Shown here in pieces: positions 1 through 9,927 of a DNA stretch of 43,334 nt. The stretch's first letter is position 1; every line of letters starts with the position of its first letter. Position numbers and translations under genes: made by a program. The notes beneath the pieces were generated by a model. It worked only from the letters and a program-made list of their open reading frames with translations, made no database searches and was not told the origin of the DNA. Source of the DNA: Lysobacteraceae bacterium (GTDB lineage Bacteria; Pseudomonadota; Gammaproteobacteria; Xanthomonadales; Ahniellaceae); contig PVBP01000016.1 in NCBI GenBank assembly GCA_002995625.1, positions 1 to 43,334 on the forward strand, read 5' to 3'.

Positions 1-2125
1 GGCGCCTCGCGAGCGCGAGCCAGGCCGCGGCGCCGATCGCGAGTGCCATCAGCGCGAGGCCGATCCGATCCAGCACCGGCACCGGCAGCGCCAGCGTGCT
101 GCCGGTCGGCGCCTGGTAGGCGCCGATGTCGGTGCGGAGGTCGATCGTGCGCGGAAAGCCGGGGCCGCGCTGGTCGGTCGCGAACCCGAAGAGGTTGATG
201 CCCGCGCCATAGGCCGGGCTCGAGACGTCGATCGCGTGGGTCGCGGTCGGCCCGCCGTTCATCGCCAGCGGAAACAGATCGGCGCGGCGGTTCAGCACGT
301 TGCCGCAGCACGGGATCCCGAGCGCACCGGGGACCTCGATCAGGTTGCGGGTCGCGACCAGCGTCGGGCTCTCGTCGGGGTCCGTGACCGGCGAAAGCAC
401 GAGATCCGAGTTGTCGTTGCGGCCGCCGCGCGCGAAGGACAGGATCGTGCTGGCCAGTTCGAGGCGGGTGCCACCGATGACCCAGACGCCGCCGGTCCCG
501 CGGCGATTGGTGTCGGACGCGTTGTCGGCGATCGTCGAGTTCGCGAGCCGGAACGGCTGCTCGCCGACCGCGACGTTGTAGACCAGCATCGCGCCGCCAC
601 CGCCGAGCGGCGGCTGCGGCGGAGGCGGGGGACTTCCGGCCGGCGCGAGGCGCACCGACGCCGCGCCGTTGCCGGCCACCGACAGTCGTTCGGGCGCGTC
701 CTCGGGCGGGTCCCAGGTCGGCAGCACGCGATTGCCCGAGAACGTGCTGTTCTCGATCGCGAACGGCTCGCGGAACACGAAGAAGCCGCCGCCCGACGCC
801 ACCGGGTCGAAGCCCCCGGTGTTCGCGAAGTTGCCGCTGACGGTGCTGCGGCGGAGCGTGATGCCGGCATCGCGCGGGTCGTCGACGCAGGTCACGCCGC
901 AGAAGCTCGCGAGGGCGCCGCCCCAGCTGGCCGAGCGGTTGTTCGCGATCGTGACGTCCTCGATCAGGGTCGCACCGGCGCGCGTGTAGATCGCCCCGCC
1001 TTCGTCGGCGGCGACGTTGCCGGTGATCGTCGAACGCCGGAGGACGAGGTTGCCGTTGCGGACGTAGAGCGCGCCGCCGTCGCCGTAGCCGGGCAGGAAG
1101 GCCTCGTTGCGGTCGAAGGCGGAATCCCCGATCTCGAGCCGCGCGAAGTCGCCGAACGGCGCCGTGCTGCCGAAGCGGATCGCACCTCCGTAGCGCGGCG
1201 CACGGTTGGTCGCGAAGTTCGCGTTCCCGATCGTCAGCACCGCGCCCCCCTGCCCGTTCAACGTGGCGTGGAGCGCGCCGCCATCGAGCGGGAATCCGCC
1301 GCGGATCTCGGCCACGCCGCTGACCGTGCTGCGCCGGACCGGCGGAAACTCGAAGCCGGCCTCGTTGTCGCGGAAGCCCGTCCCGATGACCGCGTGCGAA
1401 CGCGCGGCGCGCGATTCGACGAGGTGCACGGCACCCCCGCGGTCCCACGCGAGGTTGCGCTCGAAGCGGCTGTCCCGGATCGCGAGCACGCCCGGCTCGC
1501 GCGCATCGATCGCGCCACCATCGCCGAAGCGCGCCTCGTTCGCGCGGAACACGCTGCGTTCGATCGTGAGCGCGGCCATCGGCTGCAGGACCGCGATCGC
1601 GCCGCCGTGGACGGGACTCGCGTTCTCCGAGAACACCGCATCGGCGATCACGACCGTGGTGGCACCGTCGATCGCGATCGCGCCGCCCTCGGGCAGCCCG
1701 ACACCGTTGCCGCGCGCGAGCGTGAGGCCGCTCAGTCGCGCGTCGGCGGCAAGCCGCAGCAGTCCGGTCGCGCCGTTGCCGGAGATCGTGAGCGCGTCGG
1801 CCCCGGGACCTGCGATCGCGAGCGGGCGTGTGACGACGAGCGGACCCTGCGCGGGCGCAATCGTCAGCGTGCCGGCGAGTGCCGGCGCGAACACGATCCG
1901 GTCGTCGCTGCCGAAGGGCGGACCCGACGCGACGCAGCCGAAGGCGGCGGCCCCGGCGTTGACGCTCTCGATCGCCTCGCGCAGCGTGCACGGGGCGCCC
2001 GGCGCGTTCGGGCCGTCGGCCAGCGAGTCGACGACGATCGTCGCGGCACCGGCACGCGCGGCGAGGACCGAACCGATCGCGAGCGCGAGCAGGGTGCGCG
2101 CCGGCAGGAGGATCTTCGAGGTCAT
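1..2125 (-). CDS. Secreted CSLREA-type right-handed repeat protein with IPTL-CTERM-like tail (3' end cut by window edge)
   Basis: The minus-strand frame is open from ATG 2125 to the left edge, 708 codons without a stop; ATG 2140 is an in-frame alternative. Seen: a signal peptide (MTSKILLPA..., hydrophobic, small residues near residue 27), then a CSLREA-like segment with the core CTLREAIESVNAG, typical of choice-of-anchor Q / parallel beta-helix surface proteins. The body repeats short turns such as 'GNGATGL', 'GGAIA' and 'NNRSASWGGAL' that fit a right-handed beta helix. The last visible residues (VPVLDRIGLALMALAIGAAA then WLALARR) match the IPTL-CTERM plan: PxL motif, one hydrophobic helix, Arg cluster. 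That tail is inferred to mark the protein for export, sorting and cleavage. Little is probably missing at the C-terminus. The ligand or substrate is unknown. Confidence 0.85.
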   Translation of the reverse strand, partial: MTSKILLPARTLLALAIGSVLAARAGAATIVVDSLADGPNAPGAPCTLREAIESVNAGAAAFGCVASGPPFGSDDRIVFAPALAGTLTIAPAQGPLVVTRPLAIAGPGADALTISGNGATGLLRLAADARLSGLTLARGNGVGLPEGGAIAIDGATTVVIADAVFSENASPVHGGAIAVLQPMAALTIERSVFRANEARFGDGGAIDAREPGVLAIRDSRFERNLAWDRGGAVHLVESRAARSHAVIGTGFRDNEAGFEFPPVRRSTVSGVAEIRGGFPLDGGALHATLNGQGGAVLTIGNANFATNRAPRYGGAIRFGSTAPFGDFARLEIGDSAFDRNEAFLPGYGDGGALYVRNGNLVLRRSTITGNVAADEGGAIYTRAGATLIEDVTIANNRSASWGGALASFCGVTCVDDPRDAGITLRRSTVSGNFANTGGFDPVASGGGFFVFREPFAIENSTFSGNRVLPTWDPPEDAPERLSVAGNGAASVRLAPAGSPPPPPQPPLGGGGAMLVYNVAVGEQPFRLANSTIADNASDTNRRGTGGVWVIGGTRLELASTILSFARGGRNDNSDLVLSPVTDPDESPTLVATRNLIEVPGALGIPCCGNVLNRRADLFPLAMNGGPTATHAIDVSSPAYGAGINLFGFATDQRGPGFPRTIDLRTDIGAYQAPTGSTLALPVPVLDRIGLALMALAIGAAAWLALARR

Positions 2126-2197
2126 GCCCAGGGATTCCATGGCCCGGTCCGCGGGGCCGCGGTCGGCGCGCGCGGCGCCGGGACGAGCGGACCTGCG

Positions 2198-2226
2198 ACG
2201 CTAGGCGCGCGCGCCCGGTCTGTCAA
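2198..2226 (-). promoter_or_regulatory. Candidate sigma70 promoter for the CSLREA gene
   Basis: On the minus strand a perfect TTGACA lies at 2226-2221 and, 17 bp further on, TAGCGT at 2203-2198 as a weak -10 (3 of 6 consensus bases). A transcript would begin near 2191, 65 nt before ATG 2125. The AT-rich -35 stands out in this GC-rich DNA, but the -10 is poor and no experiment supports it. Confidence 0.3.
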
Positions 2227-2273
2227 ACCGCGCGCCGGTTAGACTCCGGATCCTCATCCTTCACGCCGCGTGC

Positions 2274-3210
<937 letters not shown>

Positions 3211-3233
<23 letters not shown>

Positions 3234-4551
3234 CCCGGTCGAAGCGCTGCTGTCGGCCCTCGCCGGCTGGCCCTCCGGCGACCTGGCCCTCGCGGTCTCG
3301 GGCGGCCTCGACTCGATGGTGCTGCTCGACACGGTCGCGGCGACCCGCGGCCACCATCGCCGCGACGTCCGCGTGCTGCACGTCGATCATGGCCTGCACC
3401 CGGACAGCCGACGGTGGGCGGAGCAGGTCGTCGCCACGGCCGAGGCCTTCGACCTGCCGGTCCGGACGCTGCAGGTCGAGGTCGCGGTCGGTTCCGGCGA
3501 GGGACTCGAGGCGGCCGCGCGGCGCGCGCGCTACGACGCGCTGGCCGCGTCGCTCGCGCCCGGCGAGATCCTGCTGACCGCGCACCACGCCAACGACCAG
3601 GCCGAGACGGTGCTGCTGCGGCTTATGCGCGGCGCCGGCGTCGAGGGACTGGCCGCGATCCGGCCGCTGCGGCCGTTCGCGCGCGGCTGGCTCGGGCGCC
3701 CGTGGCTGGCCGTGCCGCGCGCGGCGATCCTCGCGCGCGCCGAACAGTGCGCGCTGGCCTGGATCGACGACCCCGCCAACGAACGCCTCGAGCACGACCG
3801 CACGTTCATCCGCCACGAGATCCTGCCGCGGCTCGAGGACCGCTGGCCGCACGCGATCCAGGCGATCGGCGCCAGCGCCCGGCATCTCGGCGAGATCGCC
3901 GAACGCGAGGCGGCGACCGACCGCGCCGACCTCGCGACGCTCGCGCGACCCGATGCGCAGGGCGCGCTCGACCTTGACGCGCTCGCGACGATGCCCGCGC
4001 CGCGCCGCGACGCGCTGCTGCGGCGGCTGTGCCTCGACCGCGGCCTCGCGCCGCCGGATCGGCGCGCGCTGGCCGAGATCGCGCGCCAGATCGAACACGC
4101 GCGGCCCGACGCCGAGACCGAAGTCCGCTGGGAGGACGTCGAGGCGCACGCGTGGCGCGGTCGCCTGCATGTCGCGCGCCGGCAGCCGGAGCTGCCGCCG
4201 GATTTCGAGGCACGGTGGGATGGCCTTGCGCCGCACGTCCTGCCGCCCGGGCTCGGCTGCGTCGCGATCGAACCGCCGCGCGCCGGCGATTTCCGGCTGA
4301 CCGCCCGTCGCGGCGGAGAGCGGATCCTGCTCGGCGCGAATCGGCCGAGCCAGTCGGTCAAGCACGCGCTGCAGGACGCCGGCGTCCCGCCCTGGCTGCG
4401 CCGCCGCGCGCCGCTGCTGTGGCACGGCGATGCGCTGTGGGCGGTCGGCGACTGGCTGCTGGCGGCGCCGTTCCGGGACTTTCTCGATGCCGGCGCCGCC
4501 GCCTGGCGCTGGCATCGCGGCGCGCTTGCCGCCGCGGGGGGCGATCGCTAA
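3211..4551 (+). CDS. tilS: tRNA(Ile)-lysidine synthetase
   Basis: TilS attaches lysine to C34 of the CAU-anticodon tRNA(Ile), so that it reads AUA and accepts isoleucine; it uses ATP and is essential. The PP-loop signature SGGLDS is at residues 30-35, followed by the family motif [19 protein letters not shown] near residue 125. The C-terminal TilS_C region ([13 protein letters not shown]... [22 protein letters not shown]) is complete. The frame is open further upstream, but ATG 3211 places the PP-loop at the usual distance and gives 446 residues, close to the E. coli enzyme. It overlaps the end of accA by 23 nt, which suggests coupled expression. Confidence 0.96.
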
Positions 4552-4562
4552 GGTCGCGGCCC

Positions 4563-4841
4563 ATGGCCAAGCCGTCCACCCCGTCCGCTGCCCCGGCGGT
4601 TCCGGATGCCACGACACCCGTGGCGGCCTTCGAACGCTCGCTGGCCGAACTCGAGACGATCGTCGCGCGGCTGGAGGGCGGCGAGCTCGGCCTCGATGAA
4701 TCGCTGGCCGCCTTCGAACGTGGCATCGCGCTGTTCCGCGAGTGCCAGGGCGCGCTCGACGCCGCCGAGCAGCGCGTGAGGCTGCTCGCCGATCCCGCCC
4801 AGCCCGACGCCGCGACCCCGTTTGCGCCCGCCTCGGACTGA
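4563..4841 (+). CDS. xseB: Exodeoxyribonuclease VII small subunit
   Basis: XseB is the small subunit of the single-strand-specific exonuclease VII, with XseA as the catalytic partner (not in this window). The 92-residue product has a Pro/Ala-rich N-terminal tail and then the helical XseB core [20 protein letters not shown], followed by [11 protein letters not shown]. That core is diagnostic despite the small size. ATG 4563 lies 11 nt after the tilS stop; the end overlaps the start of ispA by 20 nt. The xseB-ispA pairing is common in Proteobacteria, where dxs often follows; here dxs is absent. Confidence 0.93.
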   Translation: MAKPSTPSAAPAVPDATTPVAAFERSLAELETIVARLEGGELGLDESLAAFERGIALFRECQGALDAAEQRVRLLADPAQPDAATPFAPASD

Positions 4842-5745
4842 GCTCCCGCCGCGGCTGGCCGGCTGGCAGGCGCGCAGCGAGGCGGTCCTCGACCGCTTCC
4901 TGCCTGCGGCCGATGCCGAGCCGGGCCCGCTCGTGGCCGCGATGCGCTATGCCGTGCTCGGGGGCGGCAAGCGGATCCGCATGCTGCTCGCATGGGCCGC
5001 GGCCGACGCGGTCGGGGCGGAACCCGAGCGCGCCGATCCGGCCGCCGCCGCGGTCGAGCTGATCCACGCCTATTCGCTGGTCCACGACGACCTGCCGGCG
5101 ATGGACGACGACGCGCTTCGTCGTGGCCGCCCGAGCTGCCACGTCGCCTTCGGCGAGGCCACCGCGATCCTCGCCGGCGATGCGCTGCAGGCGCTCGCCT
5201 TCGAGGTGCTGGCGACCGACGACGTGCTCGCCGCCCGGCCGTTGCGGCTGCTCGAGATGGTCGTGCGTCTGGGCCGCGCCTGCGGCTCGTCGGGCATGGC
5301 CGGTGGCCAGGCGGTCGACCTTGCAGCGGTCGGGCGCCAGCTCGACCTCGACGCGCTCGCGGCGATGCACCGGATGAAGACCGGCGCGCTGATCCGCGCC
5401 GCAGTGACGCTCGGCGCGCTCGCCGCCGGGGCCGACGATCCGGCCGTCCTCGCGGCGCTCGATCGCCACGCCGATCACGTCGGCCTCGCGTTCCAGATCC
5501 GCGACGACCTGCTCGACGTCGAGGGCGAGACCGAGTCGATCGGCAAGCGGCAGGGCGCCGATGCCGAGCGCGACAAGCCGACCTATGTCTCGCTGCTCGG
5601 GCTCGACGGCGCGCGCGCCGCGCTCGAGGGCGAGCGGGCGCTGGCGCAGCGGGCGCTCGACGAGGCGGTCGCCGCGTCGGGCGGGCGGCTCGACCCCGCG
5701 GCGCTTCGCGACCTCGCGGACTACGCCGCAGACCGGCGCCGCTGA
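4822..5745 (+). CDS. ispA: Polyprenyl (farnesyl/geranyl) diphosphate synthase
   Basis: A trans-prenyltransferase that condenses IPP with DMAPP and GPP to farnesyl diphosphate, the precursor of undecaprenyl-phosphate and quinone tails. Seen: [10 protein letters not shown] (allylic diphosphate binding), the first aspartate-rich motif [12 protein letters not shown] at about residues 86-97 with the two-residue insertion typical of bacterial FPPS, and the second motif [12 protein letters not shown] near residue 227. The 307-residue length is normal. The start is taken as TTG 4822, which overlaps xseB by 20 nt; no better ATG exists upstream of the conserved region. Whether the main product is FPP or GGPP cannot be read from sequence alone; the context (xseB-ispA) favours FPP. 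Confidence 0.94.
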   Translation: MRPPRTELPPRLAGWQARSEAVLDRFLPAADAEPGPLVAAMRYAVLGGGKRIRMLLAWAAADAVGAEPERADPAAAAVELIHAYSLVHDDLPAMDDDALRRGRPSCHVAFGEATAILAGDALQALAFEVLATDDVLAARPLRLLEMVVRLGRACGSSGMAGGQAVDLAAVGRQLDLDALAAMHRMKTGALIRAAVTLGALAAGADDPAVLAALDRHADHVGLAFQIRDDLLDVEGETESIGKRQGADAERDKPTYVSLLGLDGARAALEGERALAQRALDEAVAASGGRLDPAALRDLADYAADRRR

Positions 5746-5814
5746 GCGCCGCCCCGACCCTGGTTCCGCGGGACCCGCCCATCCCGTCCCTACCCCGAGC
5801 GCCCGGCCGATCCG

Positions 5815-7290
5815 ATGCACGACGTCCATGAACTCGAACGCCTGATCCGCGCCGGCACGCCGCTGGTCGTGATCGACACCGTCGACATCGCGCGCTGCGA
5901 GGAGGTGTTCGCGCAGCTCGCGCGGAAGTCCGACCGGCCGGCCTGGCGCTACAGCCTCGCGAGCGGGCTGGCGCGCGTCGGCATGCCGACCTCGGTGCTC
6001 GGGCCCGGACGCGCGCCGCACGAGGTGCTCGCGCACATCCTGTCGATCAAGGTCGCCGGCGTCTGGCTGCTCCTCGACGTCGCGCGCCAGATCGAGGAGC
6101 CGATGGTCAAGAGCGTGCTGCGCGAGATCGGCCTGCGCCATCGCGAGACGCCGCACACGCTGATCCTGGTCGGCCCGGGCGCGCGCGTTCCCGATGGACT
6201 CAGGACGATGGCCGCGCGGCTCGAACTCGCGCTGCCGACGCACGCGGAGCTGGTCGAGCTGATCGCTGCCGAGGCCAACGCCTGGAGCCGCGAATCGGGG
6301 CGTCCGGTGCGCCGCGACGAGGACGCGGTCGCCGCGATCCAGCGCCAGCTCGCCGGGCTGACCCACGGCGACGCCCGGCGGCTGATCCGGGTCGCGATCC
6401 GCGACGACGGAGTGCTCGACGAGCGCGACCTGCCGGCCGTGATCGCGGCCAAGCACCGCCTGCTCGATGGCGACGGCGCGCTCACGCTCGAACTCGACGT
6501 CGCGCGGCTCGACGACGTCGCCGGGCTCGACCGGCTCAAGCGCTGGCTGGCCGAGCGCGCGGCGAGCTTCACCTCGGCGCGCCCGCCACCGGGGCTCGAT
6601 CCGCCGAAGGGCGTGCTGCTGCTCGGCGTGCAGGGGGCCGGCAAGAGCCTCGCCGCGCGCGCGGTCGCCGGCGCCTGGCGCGTGCCGCTGCTGAGGCTCG
6701 ACTTCGCCGCGCTCTACGACAAGTACGTCGGCGAGACCGAGCGCAAGCTGCGGGACGCGCTGAAGACGGCGGCCGTGATGGCGCCCTGCGTGCTGTGGAT
6801 CGACGAGATCGAGAAGGGACTCGCGACCGGCGGCGAGGATTCCGGGCCCGGCAAGCGCGTGCTGGGCTCGCTGCTGACCTGGATGGCCGAGCGCCGCGAG
6901 CGGGTGTTCCTGGTCGCCACCGCCAACGACATCCAGGCGCTGCCGCCGGAACTGATGCGCAAGGGCCGCTTCGACGAGATCTTCTTCGTCGACCTGCCCG
7001 GCCCGGCCGCGCGCGCGGCGATCGTCCGCATCCATGCAGGAAAGCGCGGCCTCGACCCGGCCACGCTCGACGCGGCCGCAATCGCGACTGCGACCGACGG
7101 CTTTTCCGGCGCCGAGATCGAACAGGCGCTGATCGCGGCGCTCTATGCCGCGCACGCGCGCGGCGAGGCGCTGGCGACCCGGCACGTGATCGCGGCCGCC
7201 GAGTCCACCCGACCGCTGTCGGTCGTGATGGCCGAGCGGATCGACGCGCTCCGGGCCTGGGCCGCGGGGCGCACGGTGCCGGCCGACTGA
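5815..7290 (+). CDS. Ycf46-like AAA ATPase
   Basis: 491 residues in two parts. The N-terminal half (1-240) has the fold seen in Ycf46-type proteins (VVIDTVDIARCEEVFAQL... GVWLLLDVARQIEEPMV), an inactive RecA-like module. The C-terminal half is a complete AAA+ module: Walker A GVQGAGKS at 271-278, pore-like LYDKYVGETERKLRDAL, Walker B VLWIDEIEKG near 326, sensor 1 ATAND, arginine finger MRKGRFDEIFFVDLP near 381, and sensor 2 region TDGFSGAEIEQAL. The Walker A lacks the usual PPGT, but this is normal for the Ycf46 branch. The substrate is unknown; roles in photosynthetic regulation are reported for cyanobacterial relatives and cannot apply here. It begins 69 nt after ispA, probably readthrough or its own promoter. 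Confidence 0.85.
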   Translation: MHDVHELERLIRAGTPLVVIDTVDIARCEEVFAQLARKSDRPAWRYSLASGLARVGMPTSVLGPGRAPHEVLAHILSIKVAGVWLLLDVARQIEEPMVKSVLREIGLRHRETPHTLILVGPGARVPDGLRTMAARLELALPTHAELVELIAAEANAWSRESGRPVRRDEDAVAAIQRQLAGLTHGDARRLIRVAIRDDGVLDERDLPAVIAAKHRLLDGDGALTLELDVARLDDVAGLDRLKRWLAERAASFTSARPPPGLDPPKGVLLLGVQGAGKSLAARAVAGAWRVPLLRLDFAALYDKYVGETERKLRDALKTAAVMAPCVLWIDEIEKGLATGGEDSGPGKRVLGSLLTWMAERRERVFLVATANDIQALPPELMRKGRFDEIFFVDLPGPAARAAIVRIHAGKRGLDPATLDAAAIATATDGFSGAEIEQALIAALYAAHARGEALATRHVIAAAESTRPLSVVMAERIDALRAWAAGRTVPAD

Positions 7291-7615
7291 GCGTCGAATG
7301 ACCCGGATCGGACCGGCGCGACCACGCGCCGTGAGCGTTCCGGACAGGCGCTGACCCGACGCTGGGCGCCCCGGGCATCGGCCGGCGCTCTCGGAACGCC
7401 GCGACACGTCGCCCGTGCTTTCCGCCTTGAGGTCGAGGTTGGTCAGCGGGAACGGCGTCATGGGCAACGGCAGTCCGCCGATGGCCGGTGGGCCCCGGCG
7501 CGGACGCGGGAGCCCGCGGCATCGCGCGTCGGGCCTCGTCACCCCGAAACCGGGGTGGCGCCCGTCATCCGACTCGAGGATGATCGGGCTTCCCGAACCC
7601 GCGAGGCGTCGAGCG
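7291..7615. other. Noncoding gap upstream of the beta-propeller gene, with two small hairpins
   Basis: No gene with convincing coding character is seen in these 325 bases. Two inverted repeats lie close to the next start codon: CACCCCG/CGGGGTG with a 4-nt loop at 7540-7557 and TCATCC/GGATGA with a 7-nt loop at 7565-7583. Neither is followed by a T tract, so they are not obvious terminators; they could sit in the 5' leader of the 7616 transcript. No clear -35/-10 pair was found. Confidence 0.4.
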
Positions 7616-9895
7616 ATGCGTAGGTTTGCCAGCGCAGCCCGCGGGCTGCTGATTGCCGTCGCCCTGCTGGTCGCGCCGACGATCGCGGCGCAGACGGTCG
7701 GCGGTCCCTGGACCTTGCGGGGACCCGCCCCCGCGCACCAGGGCCAGATCGAGGGGATCCCGAACCGCCCGGTCAGCGGCGCCGTGGAGGCGATCGCCCC
7801 GCACCCGACCAACTCCGGGGTCCTCGTGATCGCGGCCGTCAACGGCGGCCTCTGGCGGACCACGAATGCCACCGCCGCCAGCCCGACCTGGACCAAGGTC
7901 GGCGCCGAGCTCACGACGACCTCGTTCAGCGCGCTGGCCTTCGACCCGACCGACACCACGCACCAGACCCTGGTCGCGGGGACCGGGCGGGTGTCGTCCT
8001 ATGGCGGCGTCGGCGGCGCGCTGCTCGGCGTCGTCCGCTCGACCGACGGCGGCACCACCTGGACCGTGCTCAATCCGTCCGGACCGCTGTCGACGGTGAC
8101 GATCACGGGACTCGTCGCGCGCGGTACGACGATCGTCGCAGCGTCCTCGAGCGGCATCCACCGCTCGACCAACACCGGCACCTCGTTCACGCTGGTCTCG
8201 GGGGGCTCGGGCACGGGGCTTGCGACGGGTGCGGTCAGCGACCTCCAGGGCGTGCCCGGCGCGCCGCTGACGCTGTACGCGACGCTGACCTCGGGGACCC
8301 GGGGCATCTGGCGCAGCACCGACGGCGGCGCCACGTGGGCCAAGGTCTCGGATGCCGCCGTCGACGCCGTGTTCAATGCCGGCACCGGCGCGCGCCGGGC
8401 GCGGATCGCGACCGGACCCGCGGGCCAGGTGTTCGTCGGCGTGATCGGATCGAACGGACGCCTCGCCGAGGTTTTCCGCTCCCCGAACGGCACGACCTGG
8501 ACGGCGCTTGGCGTGCCGCTCACGACCGAGCAGGGCGGGGTCCAGTTCGGGATCCATCCGGGCGGACAGGGCTCGATCCATTTCTCGATCGCCGCGGACC
8601 CGACCGATGCCAACATCGTCTACGTCGGCGGCGACCGCCAGCCCTACTTCGGCGAGGGCGTGAGCGGGAGCACCAACTTCTTCCCGAACTCGATCGGCGC
8701 CAACGACTACAGCGGCCGGCTGTTCCGCGGCAATGCCTCGCTGCCGGCCGCGTCGCGCTGGGTCCCGCTGACCCACAACGGCACCGCGAACAACTCCTCG
8801 CCGCACGCCGATTCGCGGGCGATGGCCTTCGACGCCGGCGGGGCGCTGCTCGAAGCCGACGACGGTGGCGTCTACCGCCGCTCCTCGCCGCGCCTGACGA
8901 CCGGCGCCTGGTCCTCGGCGATCGGCAATCTCGCGGTCACCGAGTTCCACGGCATCGCGTGGGATGCGGTCTCGAAGCGGGTCGTCGGCGGCACCCAGGA
9001 CAACGGCACGCCCGAACAGCGCGACGCGACGCAGGTCTTCGACATCGCGCACAGCGGCGACGGCGGCGACGTCGCGGTCGAGGATCTCTCGTCGACCGCG
9101 CAGTCGACGCGCTACACCAGCTTCCAGTTTCTCGGCGCCTTCCGGCGCCGGATCGTGAACGCATCGAACAGCGTGGTCAGCACGGTCTTTCCGGCGCTGG
9201 CGCCGGTCTCGGGCAGTCCGGCGATCAACCCCGAGTTCTACACCCCGATCGCGACCAACGACACCGGCGGCAACCGGATCGTGATCGGCGCCTTCAACGG
9301 GCTCTACGAATCCGCCGATCGCGGCGACACGGTCGCGCGCATCTCGACCCTGCCGGTCAATCCGTTCTTCGGCGACCCGCTGGTCTATGGCGTGCCCGGC
9401 AATGCCGACTTCCTGCTGTTCGGGTCGGGCACGCAGGTCTACCGTCGGACCGCGTCGGCCGGCGCGATCTCGAGCATCGCGACGCTGCCATCGACGGTCG
9501 TCGACGTCGCCGTCGATCGCACCACCCCGGCGCGCCTTTACGCATTGACGACCAGCGCTGTCTTCTTTTCGTCCGCCGCCACGCCGGCGTTCTCGAACGT
9601 CACCGGCAACCTGGCCTCGTTCTCTCCGGGTACGCTGCGCACGCTGGCGCACGTCCCATCGAGCGGCGCGCTCGTCGTCGGCGCGGATCGCGGCGTGTTC
9701 ATCGCCTATCCGGGTAGCGGCTACACCAGCTGGTCGCGGCTCGGCACCGGATTGCCGAACGCGCCGGTGTTCGAGCTCGAGTACGACCCCACCGACCAGC
9801 TGCTGCTCGCGGGCCTGCTCGGACGCGGGGCGTGGACCCTGACGCCGATCCCGGCGCCGACGGACCTGCTGTTCGCCAACGGCTTCGAGCCGTGA
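7616..9895 (+). CDS. Secreted BNR/Asp-box beta-propeller protein ending in FANGFEP
   Basis: 759 residues from ATG 7616. That start gives a clean signal peptide (MRRFASAARGLLIAVALLVA, then PTIAA-Q). The body carries sialidase-like Asp-box turns: RSTDGGTTW near residue 141, RSTDGGATW near 234, the variants RSTNTGTSF and RSPNGTTW, and blade-type repeats 'HPTNSGVLVIAAVNGGLWRT', 'FDPTDTTHQTLVAGTG', 'ADPTDANIVYVGGD'. This fits one or two VPS10/Ycf48-like propellers outside the cell. No sialidase catalytic residues are identified, so a binding role is more likely than an enzyme. The protein ends in LFANGFEP, a short tail that may be a sorting signal. The next gene begins 32 nt downstream and is probably in the same operon. 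Confidence 0.85.
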   Translation: MRRFASAARGLLIAVALLVAPTIAAQTVGGPWTLRGPAPAHQGQIEGIPNRPVSGAVEAIAPHPTNSGVLVIAAVNGGLWRTTNATAASPTWTKVGAELTTTSFSALAFDPTDTTHQTLVAGTGRVSSYGGVGGALLGVVRSTDGGTTWTVLNPSGPLSTVTITGLVARGTTIVAASSSGIHRSTNTGTSFTLVSGGSGTGLATGAVSDLQGVPGAPLTLYATLTSGTRGIWRSTDGGATWAKVSDAAVDAVFNAGTGARRARIATGPAGQVFVGVIGSNGRLAEVFRSPNGTTWTALGVPLTTEQGGVQFGIHPGGQGSIHFSIAADPTDANIVYVGGDRQPYFGEGVSGSTNFFPNSIGANDYSGRLFRGNASLPAASRWVPLTHNGTANNSSPHADSRAMAFDAGGALLEADDGGVYRRSSPRLTTGAWSSAIGNLAVTEFHGIAWDAVSKRVVGGTQDNGTPEQRDATQVFDIAHSGDGGDVAVEDLSSTAQSTRYTSFQFLGAFRRRIVNASNSVVSTVFPALAPVSGSPAINPEFYTPIATNDTGGNRIVIGAFNGLYESADRGDTVARISTLPVNPFFGDPLVYGVPGNADFLLFGSGTQVYRRTASAGAISSIATLPSTVVDVAVDRTTPARLYALTTSAVFFSSAATPAFSNVTGNLASFSPGTLRTLAHVPSSGALVVGADRGVFIAYPGSGYTSWSRLGTGLPNAPVFELEYDPTDQLLLAGLLGRGAWTLTPIPAPTDLLFANGFEP

Positions 9896-9927
9896 CGACG
9901 TCCCCCCCTCGAGAGGAGATCGTGCCC

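Noticed and set aside
6625-6648. Defective Walker A (GVQGAGKS) in the AAA ATPase
   Set aside because: The GxQGxGKS form is usual in the Ycf46 branch, and the Lys and Ser needed for nucleotide binding are present.
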